From a bacterium (lineage in GTDB: Bacteria > Auribacterota > UBA3054), in contig JAFYXV010000008.1 in assembly GCA_017557885.1 (NCBI GenBank), positions 1-64,000 on the forward strand: a DNA stretch of 64,000 bases, written 5' to 3'. The position numbers and the translations under genes were made by a program. Each line of letters begins with the position of its first letter. Within the stretch, counting starts at the first letter, position 1. Below the pieces are notes generated by a model, which saw nothing but the letters and a program-made list of their open reading frames with translations, made no database searches and was not told where the DNA came from. Positions 41,462 through 50,539 of this stretch are shown here, one piece after another.

Positions 41462-43192
41462 TCAGTTGTCGATGCTCCAGTAGGATTCGAATTGCCCGGG
41501 CAGATATTTCTCCAGGGAGGAACCTCCCACGAATTCCCTCAAGATGCTGTTTTCAGGGATAAGGTTCGCGCTCATGGGCTCGAAGAAACTCAGGAGGCGA
41601 AGAAGGCTGTCAGCCTTTGGATAAGCGGGGCTCTCGCGCTTTATCTGCAAAAGCAGAGGTTCCGCAATGGGCTTCAAAACGCACAGCTCATAGAGAAACA
41701 TGGAGTTGAAGATGGCGTCGGCCTGTTCCTGATACGGGAAGATGTTTTTGTATTCTCCGCGCCTGATGCTTGCCCACCTCATGATGGTCTGCTCAGCGCT
41801 ATGCCCCCTGGTCCTGGCGTCCCTGACGATCCTTCTGATCATGCGGGAATCGCTGGTGGAGATATGGTGGTGGCGGTCAAGGTTCAGAGGCGTCAGCGGC
41901 GAAATATAAATGCGGAAGATCGACTTGGCCGGGATCCCCTGCGTCAGCAGCGGATTTAACCCGTGGATGCCCTCCGCGATCAGGATCTGTCCCTCTTTCA
42001 AGCGCAGCTTTGGGCCAACGCTTCTGGTGCCGGTTATGAAATCATACTTTGGAAGCGTCACTTCCCTTCCGGCGATCAGCTCGTTCAGATCGTGGTCCAA
42101 GAGCTCCAGGTCCATGGCGTAGATGCTCTCGAAATCGTACTCCCCTTTCGCGTCTTTGGGAGTTTTGTCGCGCTCCACGAAATAGCGGTCCATCTCCAGC
42201 GTCACCGGCTTGATGCCGCAGGTCTGCAGCGCGATGGCCAGCCTCTTGGAAAAGGTCGTTTTGCCGGAGGAACTGGGGCCGGCTATCAGGACAAGCTTCA
42301 CCGTTCCCTTATCCGCGATCTCCCTTGCCATCAAAGTAATTTGGGACGACTGAGCCGACTCCGAGACCAGGATGCCCTCGTGGGTCTCGCCTTTCTTTAT
42401 GATCTCGTTCAGCTGAGGAACCGTTCCCACTTCCAATTGATTGGCCAGCTTGACGGCCCTTCTGAAAGCAACGTCCACCAACGTGACTTTTTCAGCCATG
42501 GCCTCCGCCCTCTTGACGTCGGTTTTGCTGGGAATCAGAATGAAGCCGGAAGGCGTTGATCTCAACGCAAGCCTCCTGAGATAGCCCATTGATACCACCA
42601 GGGGACCGTGGAAATAATCGAAGTATTTTCCAACCCGGGCGAACCAGGCTGTATTTTTCTTCTCTTTTTCGGCAATCGTTTTAAGAAAATAGATCTTGTC
42701 TTCCTCGTTCTCCTCCAAAAGAATCTTTTCTCCCTCTTCGATGGTCTTTTCCTCAAAAACGACAGGAACGTCGTCGTTGACCATCTCCCACATTTTTTCT
42801 TCGACCTTTTTCAGATCTTCCCTGGAGATGGGATTGGAGGTGCGGCAGAAAAGCCCGCCCATGGGCCGGCGGTAATCGGTGAAGATCTTCTGCTCTGGGA
42901 AGACCTCTTTGAAAGCCGTGACCATTAAAAGCACCAGGCTGCGGTTGTAGATAAGGCGTCCGAGCTCGTCCTTCCTGGTCAGAGGATCTAGGCGAACGTC
43001 TCTTTTGGGCGCATAGTTCAGGGTGTGAAGCTCGTTGTCGCACAAAGCCCCGAGATAAAGGTACGGATCGTCGGGATAAGCGGAAGCGATTATATCCTTC
43101 AGCTTCGTTCCCAAAGGAGCGCTGATGATCCTTTCGTCCGGAAGCGTTACGTAAACATTCGTTCTGGGAGTCGTCTCTTTTATTTCGCTCAT
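41462..43192 (-). CDS. TGS-domain nucleoside (uridine-type) kinase
   Basis: A 576-aa two-part protein. Residues about 12-75 form a TGS domain and about 80-250 resemble the second additional domain of threonyl-tRNA synthetase, without the aminoacylation core. Residues about 298-500 are a P-loop uridine/phosphoribulokinase-type kinase: LIAGPSSSGKTTF (302-314), LEMDRYFVERD, then LIAEGIHGLN. Proteins with this layout, for example in Thermotoga, have been reported to phosphorylate nucleosides. It heads the nucleoside operon, which agrees with that role. AAGGAG precedes the ATG. Confidence 0.9.
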   Translation of the reverse strand: MSEIKETTPRTNVYVTLPDERIISAPLGTKLKDIIASAYPDDPYLYLGALCDNELHTLNYAPKRDVRLDPLTRKDELGRLIYNRSLVLLMVTAFKEVFPEQKIFTDYRRPMGGLFCRTSNPISREDLKKVEEKMWEMVNDDVPVVFEEKTIEEGEKILLEENEEDKIYFLKTIAEKEKKNTAWFARVGKYFDYFHGPLVVSMGYLRRLALRSTPSGFILIPSKTDVKRAEAMAEKVTLVDVAFRRAVKLANQLEVGTVPQLNEIIKKGETHEGILVSESAQSSQITLMAREIADKGTVKLVLIAGPSSSGKTTFSKRLAIALQTCGIKPVTLEMDRYFVERDKTPKDAKGEYDFESIYAMDLELLDHDLNELIAGREVTLPKYDFITGTRSVGPKLRLKEGQILIAEGIHGLNPLLTQGIPAKSIFRIYISPLTPLNLDRHHHISTSDSRMIRRIVRDARTRGHSAEQTIMRWASIRRGEYKNIFPYQEQADAIFNSMFLYELCVLKPIAEPLLLQIKRESPAYPKADSLLRLLSFFEPMSANLIPENSILREFVGGSSLEKYLPGQFESYWSIDN

Positions 43193-43274
43193 AATAACTC
43201 CTTGTTTTTCAGAAAAACATAATTAATAAATTTTAGCATTTTTAAGAAAATAACGTTCCCGAGCGGAGCGGCTG

Positions 43275-43304
43275 TTACCCTTCCGGCCTCTTTTTTAGTA
43301 TAAT
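43275..43304 (+). promoter_or_regulatory. Putative promoter of asnS
   Basis: TTACCC and TATAAT are 18 bases apart; the -10 is perfect and the -35 weak. It lies in the 161-base divergent gap between the nucleoside kinase and asnS. The same arrangement precedes the HIT gene at 29316. No clear Shine-Dalgarno site precedes asnS. Confidence 0.5.
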
Positions 43305-43353
43305 AAACATAATAATTAACAATAAAAAAATCATAAAACTCAAAACAAAACAT

Positions 43354-44760
<1,407 letters not shown>

Positions 44761-44763
44761 GCT

Positions 44764-45375
44764 ATGCCCGAAACCGAAAAAAACATCGTCTGGCACGCGC
44801 ATAGCGTTTCTAGGGAAAAAAGAGAAATTAAAAACGGCCACAAGGGCTGCGTCCTTTGGTACACCGGATTGTCCGGCAGCGGTAAATCCACCGTGGCCAA
44901 CAAGGTGGAGGAGCTTCTCTCCCAAAGGAACGCCCAGACCTACCTTTTGGACGGAGACAACATCCGCTTCGGATTGAACAGCGACCTGGGCTTCGAGGAA
45001 AAGGACCGCCGGGAAAACATCCGCCGCATCGGCGAAGTGGCGAAACTTTTCGCCGACTCCGGCACGATCGTCAGCGTGGCCTTCATCTCGCCCTACCGCG
45101 AGGATCGCGAAAGGGCCAGGGCCATCGTGGAAAAATCCGGCCTTGTTTTTGTCGAGATCTATGTCAGATGCGACCTTGCCGTCTGCGAGAGCCGCGACCC
45201 CAAGGGCCTCTACAAAAAAGCCCGCTCAGGCGAGATCAAAAACTTCACCGGGCTCGACGCTCCCTATGAGGAGCCAGTCTCCCCCGAACTGACGCTCGAA
45301 AGCGGCAAAGCCGCCCCCGGGGAACTGGCGGAACAGGTCCTGGAGTTTTTGAATCGAAAACACATTTTGTTGTAA
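44764..45375 (+). CDS. cysC: Adenylylsulfate (APS) kinase
   Basis: A 203-aa APS kinase with the P-loop GLSGSGKS (35-42), LLDGDNIRFGLNSDLGF (substrate Asp-Gly-Asp), and the lid SRDPKGLYKKARSGEIKNFTG. It makes PAPS, the sulfuryl donor. No CysN or CysD is adjacent, so PAPS may serve sulfate assimilation or sulfation of a surface glycan; the sequence does not decide. It begins 3 bases after asnS. Confidence 0.94.
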   Translation: MPETEKNIVWHAHSVSREKREIKNGHKGCVLWYTGLSGSGKSTVANKVEELLSQRNAQTYLLDGDNIRFGLNSDLGFEEKDRRENIRRIGEVAKLFADSGTIVSVAFISPYREDRERARAIVEKSGLVFVEIYVRCDLAVCESRDPKGLYKKARSGEIKNFTGLDAPYEEPVSPELTLESGKAAPGELAEQVLEFLNRKHILL

Positions 45376-45418
45376 AATTTTAATGAAGGCCTGTCAACCC
45401 CTGGCCGTTAAAGGAACT

Positions 45419-46360
45419 ATGTTGAGAAGATCGTTACTTTTGTTTTTCTGCGCCCTTGCGGCGCTGAGTTTCACAGCCTGCAAAAAAGACAAAGCCCCGG
45501 AGCAGACCGCTCCCCGGGAAACAAGGGAAGTGAAAGCCACCGGCGCACGCCAGAACCGCGGCAAAAAGATCAAAGACACGCTCTCCGGCCTGGAAGAAGC
45601 CGACCGCGCCGCCGCGTTGAAACTTCTGAGAGAGGAGCATCGCGAACAGAAGAATAAAAAAGAGGAAAAGGAAGAGGAAATCGAGATGACTCCCGGCTTC
45701 TTCCCGGTCTCCGACGGCGCCAAGCGCCTTATCGAGGACGCCAACCTGCTCTTAAGGCAGGGCGCCGATTCCGACAGCAAGATAGAAGCATTGGAAAACC
45801 TCATCGGCATAGACCATCCCGACATCCTCCCCACTATCGAGCTGGCGCTTGACGACGACGACCCGGTGGTCCGGGAAGTGGCTCTGGACGCCATCATGAA
45901 CATCAACAGCGAAGAGGTGGTCCCGGTCGTCATGAAAGCCCTGGACGATCCCGAGCCCGATCTCAGGCTGGTATCCTTGGACGCTTTGATGGACGTTAAA
46001 AGCGAACGCATCAACGACGCTTTGCAGAAAGCTCTAAAGGATGAAAACGAAGAGATAAGGGAAGGCGTCATGGATCTGCTTTTCATTTCCGAAAATCCCG
46101 CCGCGCTTCCCACCATCAAGACCGCCATGACCGACTCCTCCCCCAGCGTCCGGGAAGGCGCCCTGCAGTGCATCGAGGACATTCCCGACAAAGGCGCCGT
46201 GGACATACTGGTTTACGACGGACTTTTAAGCGACTACGAAGACGTCAGGGAAGCCAGCAAGGAAGCCCTGGAGTTCATCACAGACGAGGAATTCGAGACC
46301 TACGACGAAGCCAAAGCCTGGTGGACGAAAAACCGCGCTTCCTTCGATTTCGACTTTTAA
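45419..46360 (+). CDS. HEAT-repeat lipoprotein
   Basis: A 313-aa lipoprotein from the ATG at 45419 (AAAGGA just before it), with signal LRRSLLLFFCALAALSFTAC (lipobox SFTAC). The longer frame from 45383 adds 12 residues that would mask the signal. A charged Lys/Glu-rich linker leads to HEAT repeats (LDDDDPVVREVALDAI, LDDPEPDLRLVSLDAL, LKDENEEIREGVMDLL). The last 45 residues (GLLSDYEDVREASKEAL, TYDEAKAWWTKNR) match the anchored HEAT protein at 4617-5549. Likely an envelope protein-binding scaffold. Confidence 0.82.
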   Translation: MLRRSLLLFFCALAALSFTACKKDKAPEQTAPRETREVKATGARQNRGKKIKDTLSGLEEADRAAALKLLREEHREQKNKKEEKEEEIEMTPGFFPVSDGAKRLIEDANLLLRQGADSDSKIEALENLIGIDHPDILPTIELALDDDDPVVREVALDAIMNINSEEVVPVVMKALDDPEPDLRLVSLDALMDVKSERINDALQKALKDENEEIREGVMDLLFISENPAALPTIKTAMTDSSPSVREGALQCIEDIPDKGAVDILVYDGLLSDYEDVREASKEALEFITDEEFETYDEAKAWWTKNRASFDFDF

Positions 46361-46365
46361 AGCGA

Positions 46366-47862
46366 ATGAAGATCTCCATAAGCTATCCTCCCTTGCCAAG
46401 CGAACTGGGCGTTCCCCTTCTGGGCCAGAACAGGCAGTTCCAATACTTCCACAAGCCGACCTACATCTACCCAATGGTTCCGGCTTATGCGGCCAGTTTG
46501 CTGAAAAAGAACGGCTTCGAAGTCTATTGGCAGGACGGCATAGCGGAGAAAAAAACTTACGAGGAATGGGAGAAAGAGCTGCTTAATGTCTCTCCGGACA
46601 TCGTCGTCATAGAAAGCAAATGCCCGGTCATAGAGAAGCACTGGAAGCTGATCGACGATCTCAAGAAAAAGCTTCCGGAAACCCTTTTCGTTTTGGTCGG
46701 AGACCACGTCACGGCAAAACCTCTGGAGTCTTTTGAAAATTCCAACGTTGACATTGTCATTGTCGGCGGCGACTACGATTTCCTGCTCCTTGACCTGGCC
46801 GAGCATTTGTCAAAGGGCGCTCCCCTTCCGGGAGGCTTTTACGTCAGCGAAAAAGCGAAAACTATAAAAACTGAGAACGCGGAAAAGATCGGCAAGGTTT
46901 TCTTCACAGGCAAGCCTCTTCTTAATCACGACCTCGACTCCCTGCCCTTCATAGACAGAGACCTTACCAAGTGGAAACTCTACGCCTATGAGAACGGCAA
47001 CTTCAAATACACTCCCGGCACCTACACTTACAGCGGCCGCGACTGCTGGTGGGGGAAGTGCACCTTCTGCGTCTGGGACAACACGCTGAACCCCTGCGGC
47101 AGCTACCGCAGCTTCTCCCCGGAAAGGCTCTTCGCCGAAGTGAAGCATATCATAGACAATTACCACGTCAAAGAGATCTTCGACGACGCCGGCAGCATGT
47201 TCGCCGGGGAAAAGATGAAAAAGTTCTGCCGGCTTCTGATCGAAAGCGGCTACAACAAGAAGGCGGTCTTCGGCTGCAACATGCGTTTCGACGGTCTAGA
47301 CAAAGAAGGCTACGAACTGATGAAGCAGGCCAATTTCCGCTTCGTTCTCTTCGGATTGGAATCCGGCAACCAGAAGACCCTGGATCGCATCAACAAGGGA
47401 ATAACTCTGGAGCAGATAGAAAAAGGCGCCAGAGAATGCAAGGAAGCCGGGCTTCAGCCTCACGTGACATGTATGCTGGGCTATCCCTGGGAAACGCTGG
47501 AAGACGCCAAAAGGACCGTCGATTTCGCCAAACGCCTTTTCAAACTGGGCTACATAGACACCCTGCAGGCCACCGTCTGCATCCCCTACCCCGGCACGCC
47601 GCTTTATAAAGAATGCCTTGAAAACGGCTGGCTTTTGACGACGAACTACTCCGACTTTGACATGCGCAAAGCCGTTATGAGATCCCCCATCGGGGAAGCG
47701 GAACTCATGGATCTCACGCGCCAAATATACCGTTCCTTTTTGAGTCCCGCTTTCATCTGGCGCAAGATAACGCAAATCAGGACCCTTGCCGACATTAAGT
47801 TTTTAATGACCGCGGGAGTGCGCGTCATAGGTCACCTGACCGACTTCGGGGGCAAGGCGTGA
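46366..47862 (+). CDS. B12-binding radical SAM protein
   Basis: A 498-aa protein from the ATG at 46366, five bases after the HEAT lipoprotein; the open frame before it mirrors that gene. Residues about 1-150 form a cobalamin-binding-type Rossmann domain (YPMVPAYAASLLKKNGFEV, VLVGDHVTAKPLE, VDIVIVGGDYDFL). The radical SAM cluster motif is C227-WWGK-C232-TF-C235, a CX4CX2C spacing rather than CX3CX2C. FVLFGLESGNQKTLDRINKG is the SAM-binding/GLES-type motif. Such proteins methylate or rearrange lipids, peptides and cofactors. The substrate is unknown. Confidence 0.9.
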   Translation: MKISISYPPLPSELGVPLLGQNRQFQYFHKPTYIYPMVPAYAASLLKKNGFEVYWQDGIAEKKTYEEWEKELLNVSPDIVVIESKCPVIEKHWKLIDDLKKKLPETLFVLVGDHVTAKPLESFENSNVDIVIVGGDYDFLLLDLAEHLSKGAPLPGGFYVSEKAKTIKTENAEKIGKVFFTGKPLLNHDLDSLPFIDRDLTKWKLYAYENGNFKYTPGTYTYSGRDCWWGKCTFCVWDNTLNPCGSYRSFSPERLFAEVKHIIDNYHVKEIFDDAGSMFAGEKMKKFCRLLIESGYNKKAVFGCNMRFDGLDKEGYELMKQANFRFVLFGLESGNQKTLDRINKGITLEQIEKGARECKEAGLQPHVTCMLGYPWETLEDAKRTVDFAKRLFKLGYIDTLQATVCIPYPGTPLYKECLENGWLLTTNYSDFDMRKAVMRSPIGEAELMDLTRQIYRSFLSPAFIWRKITQIRTLADIKFLMTAGVRVIGHLTDFGGKA

Positions 47863-47911
47863 TCGCGTTCCGATCGTGCCGCGCTTGCTTTTATTTGCAA
47901 GAAGAGATAAA

Positions 47912-50539
47912 ATGTTTTTTGTGAAACGAGCGCTTTTTAGTTCATTGGTCCTCGTCGGTCTCTTTGCTTTCAGCGCGCGCAGCGAACTGCCGGCAGGACT
48001 AATTGCCGCCAACTGGATAGAGACCAAGGGCGGGCACATCAGGACCGGCGTCACCCAATCCGGAGCCAGTCTTGTGGAGCTTGACTGCGTCATGGAACTG
48101 ACCGAACTGAACCGCTCCAAAAGGCGCTTGATGGGTTTTGACGGCAACGGCCCGAAAAACTATTTCGGCGTCAACACGACCAATCACTTCGACATTTGGC
48201 ACGCTTCTAAAACAGAGGCGGAAGCCAACGTGAAATATCGTCTGTATCTCACGCAGACCAAAACGACCACTACCCTCTATATTTACGATTACGAAAGCGG
48301 AGAGCTTCTCGAAACGCTGTCCGGCAACTCCAAGGGCATCAACAGTTCCGAATGCCATGTCTTTACGATAAACGGCAAGAGCGACTACCTCTGCTACGGA
48401 ATGAGGGTCTACAATTTCAAGGTCTCGATCGACGGCGACCTTAAAAGAGACCTCTCTCCTGTTTACGACACGGCGCAAGGCAAAGCCGGAATGTACGACG
48501 CGGTCAGCCAGACGGCTTTCTACGCCTACGGGACCGGCAGCCTTGTCTGCGACGCCTTCAAGTTCCAATACGGCTCCGGCGACACGGCGATATTTTGCGA
48601 CGAAGGCTGCATGTATTTCCCCGCTCACGTCAACATGGGCGACCTTGGCGGCCTGAATTTCGAACCGGGCATCGTGCTTTCCGGCACTGTGGAAGGAAAA
48701 TCGTTGACCGTCGGGACCGACACCCTCGACATGCGGGAAATTTTCGGAGAGATCGTGCCGGGCGTCAGGTACGATCTCAAGATAGATTATTCCTTCGGCT
48801 TCCGGACGAATTTCTATATCGCGCGCTCCGCCAATATCCCCGCCCTCTACGTTACCCTCGACGATCACGACGTCGCTTACCTCAACAAGAGCAAAAGCAA
48901 CGAAGCCACGGGCGCCCTTATGAAGATCGATCCCGACGGAACAAGTTCCGGGCTGCTGCAGATTAAGAAGATCGCCGGCCGAGGCAACGCCACCTGGACT
49001 TATTCCGGAGACAAGAAGCCCTATAAGATCAATCTCAACGACAAATACGCTCTCATCGATGGCTGCGCCAAGGGTAAAAAGTTCGCGCTCCTCTCTCTGA
49101 ACCTCCAGAACAACAAGGACCGCTGCGGACTTAAAGAATATGCGGCCCATGAGCTGGCGGAAGCCATGGGCATGGGCTTCGTCCCCGACATTGATTTCGT
49201 CGATCTCTATATCAACGGCTCCTACCGCGGCTTCTATATGCTCAAAGAGAGAGTGACCGTCGGCGCGGACAGAATAAACATCAACGAGCCGAAGTATATC
49301 TACGAGGACGAAACCTCGACCACCAGAGTCGTGCAGAAAAACGGCATCAAGGGCGTTAACGGCGCCTCCGGCGATCCGGACGACGGCGGTCTCTTCGGCT
49401 CCTCCTGGAACATTCCCAACGCCACAGTCACGGTCAATTCCGAAGACGACAGCACGGATCCTGCGCTGTCGGCCGGCATACAGGCTTACCAATACGCCAC
49501 GGATTCCCAATTAAAAGGCGGCAAAGAAGGCGGCGTTGTCATTGAGATGAACGTGCAATACGGCTCGTATGCTGCGGACGAGCACATTCTTTTCGTCACG
49601 CGCCGCGGCCAGATCTTCACCATGAAGACCCCGGAGGCGGCAACCCAGGCCCAGGTCCAAAGGATCGCAATATACATGCAGGAATTCGAGGACGCGCTCT
49701 TCAGTGAAAACGGCTTCAACAGCCTGGGCAAACATTACTCCGAATACATCGACGTGGAGTCCATGGCCAGGCACGTCGCTTTGGACGGCTTCATGATGAA
49801 CAGCGATTTCTGCCTCCTTTCCACTTACTTCTTCATCGACGCGGACCACGCCACGGGAGAATATGTCGGCAAACTGATCGCCGAGCCTCCCTGGGACTAC
49901 GATTTCTCCCAGCTGAACGGCAGCAAGCTCTATGCCAAGAGCACCTTTGAAAGCCATTACGTTCCGCCCTTCCTCGGGAAAGCCGACTTTACGAAAGCCA
50001 TGTACGATGTAAACTTTGGAAGCGGATTCCAAAACGAACTGGCGGATCTTATAAATTCCAAACTTGCCGCTTTAAGCGTAAAGCTCGACGCGGCCTACAA
50101 GCTGAACTACCTGCGCTGGGGCAGCGACTCCCTGGGGGACGTCTCCACCATAATCGCCAACGTCAGTTCCAGAAGAACAAACTGGAACAGCATCTGGAAC
50201 GGCGACGCCAAGCTTTTCGGCGCCTGGATCTCTCCAATGAGGAATCCCTCCGCCCTGACCGTCGAAACTTACGGAACGCCCAGCAGCATACAATGGTACA
50301 AGGTCGATCCCGAGACTTCAAATTTGATCGAGCTTGAAGGCGAAACCAGCGCGAGGACGGACGTGAGGATCTACGGAGCCGGGAATTACGTCTGCGGCGT
50401 CAGCGGAAAAAGCCTGGAGCCCTCCGTTTCCGGCACGACTTCCACCATCTACACTTCGCCCTACGCCTACGCCCTGCCAGAGCCCGCTTTCATCGGGCTG
50501 CTTCTTGTTTTGGGCGCGCTCTTAAAAAGAAAGCCTTAG
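47912..50539 (+). CDS. CotH kinase family surface protein with PEP-CTERM-type tail
   Basis: An 875-aa secreted protein. I start at the ATG at 47912 (AAGAAGAGA upstream), giving signal FVKRALFSSLVLVGLFAFSARS. Residues about 25-215 form a LamG-like domain (RDLSPVYD...GMYDAVSQTAFY). The CotH domain spans about 310-680, with LYVTLDDHDVAYLNK, GRGNATW, KKPYKINL, YRGFYMLKERV and later EPPWDYDFSQLNGS, the kinase-type Lys and Asp segments. It ends in PEPAFIGLLLVLGALLKRKP, an exosortase-type signal. CotH proteins phosphorylate proteins in spore coats; here it would act at the cell surface. Confidence 0.88.
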   Translation: MFFVKRALFSSLVLVGLFAFSARSELPAGLIAANWIETKGGHIRTGVTQSGASLVELDCVMELTELNRSKRRLMGFDGNGPKNYFGVNTTNHFDIWHASKTEAEANVKYRLYLTQTKTTTTLYIYDYESGELLETLSGNSKGINSSECHVFTINGKSDYLCYGMRVYNFKVSIDGDLKRDLSPVYDTAQGKAGMYDAVSQTAFYAYGTGSLVCDAFKFQYGSGDTAIFCDEGCMYFPAHVNMGDLGGLNFEPGIVLSGTVEGKSLTVGTDTLDMREIFGEIVPGVRYDLKIDYSFGFRTNFYIARSANIPALYVTLDDHDVAYLNKSKSNEATGALMKIDPDGTSSGLLQIKKIAGRGNATWTYSGDKKPYKINLNDKYALIDGCAKGKKFALLSLNLQNNKDRCGLKEYAAHELAEAMGMGFVPDIDFVDLYINGSYRGFYMLKERVTVGADRININEPKYIYEDETSTTRVVQKNGIKGVNGASGDPDDGGLFGSSWNIPNATVTVNSEDDSTDPALSAGIQAYQYATDSQLKGGKEGGVVIEMNVQYGSYAADEHILFVTRRGQIFTMKTPEAATQAQVQRIAIYMQEFEDALFSENGFNSLGKHYSEYIDVESMARHVALDGFMMNSDFCLLSTYFFIDADHATGEYVGKLIAEPPWDYDFSQLNGSKLYAKSTFESHYVPPFLGKADFTKAMYDVNFGSGFQNELADLINSKLAALSVKLDAAYKLNYLRWGSDSLGDVSTIIANVSSRRTNWNSIWNGDAKLFGAWISPMRNPSALTVETYGTPSSIQWYKVDPETSNLIELEGETSARTDVRIYGAGNYVCGVSGKSLEPSVSGTTSTIYTSPYAYALPEPAFIGLLLVLGALLKRKP

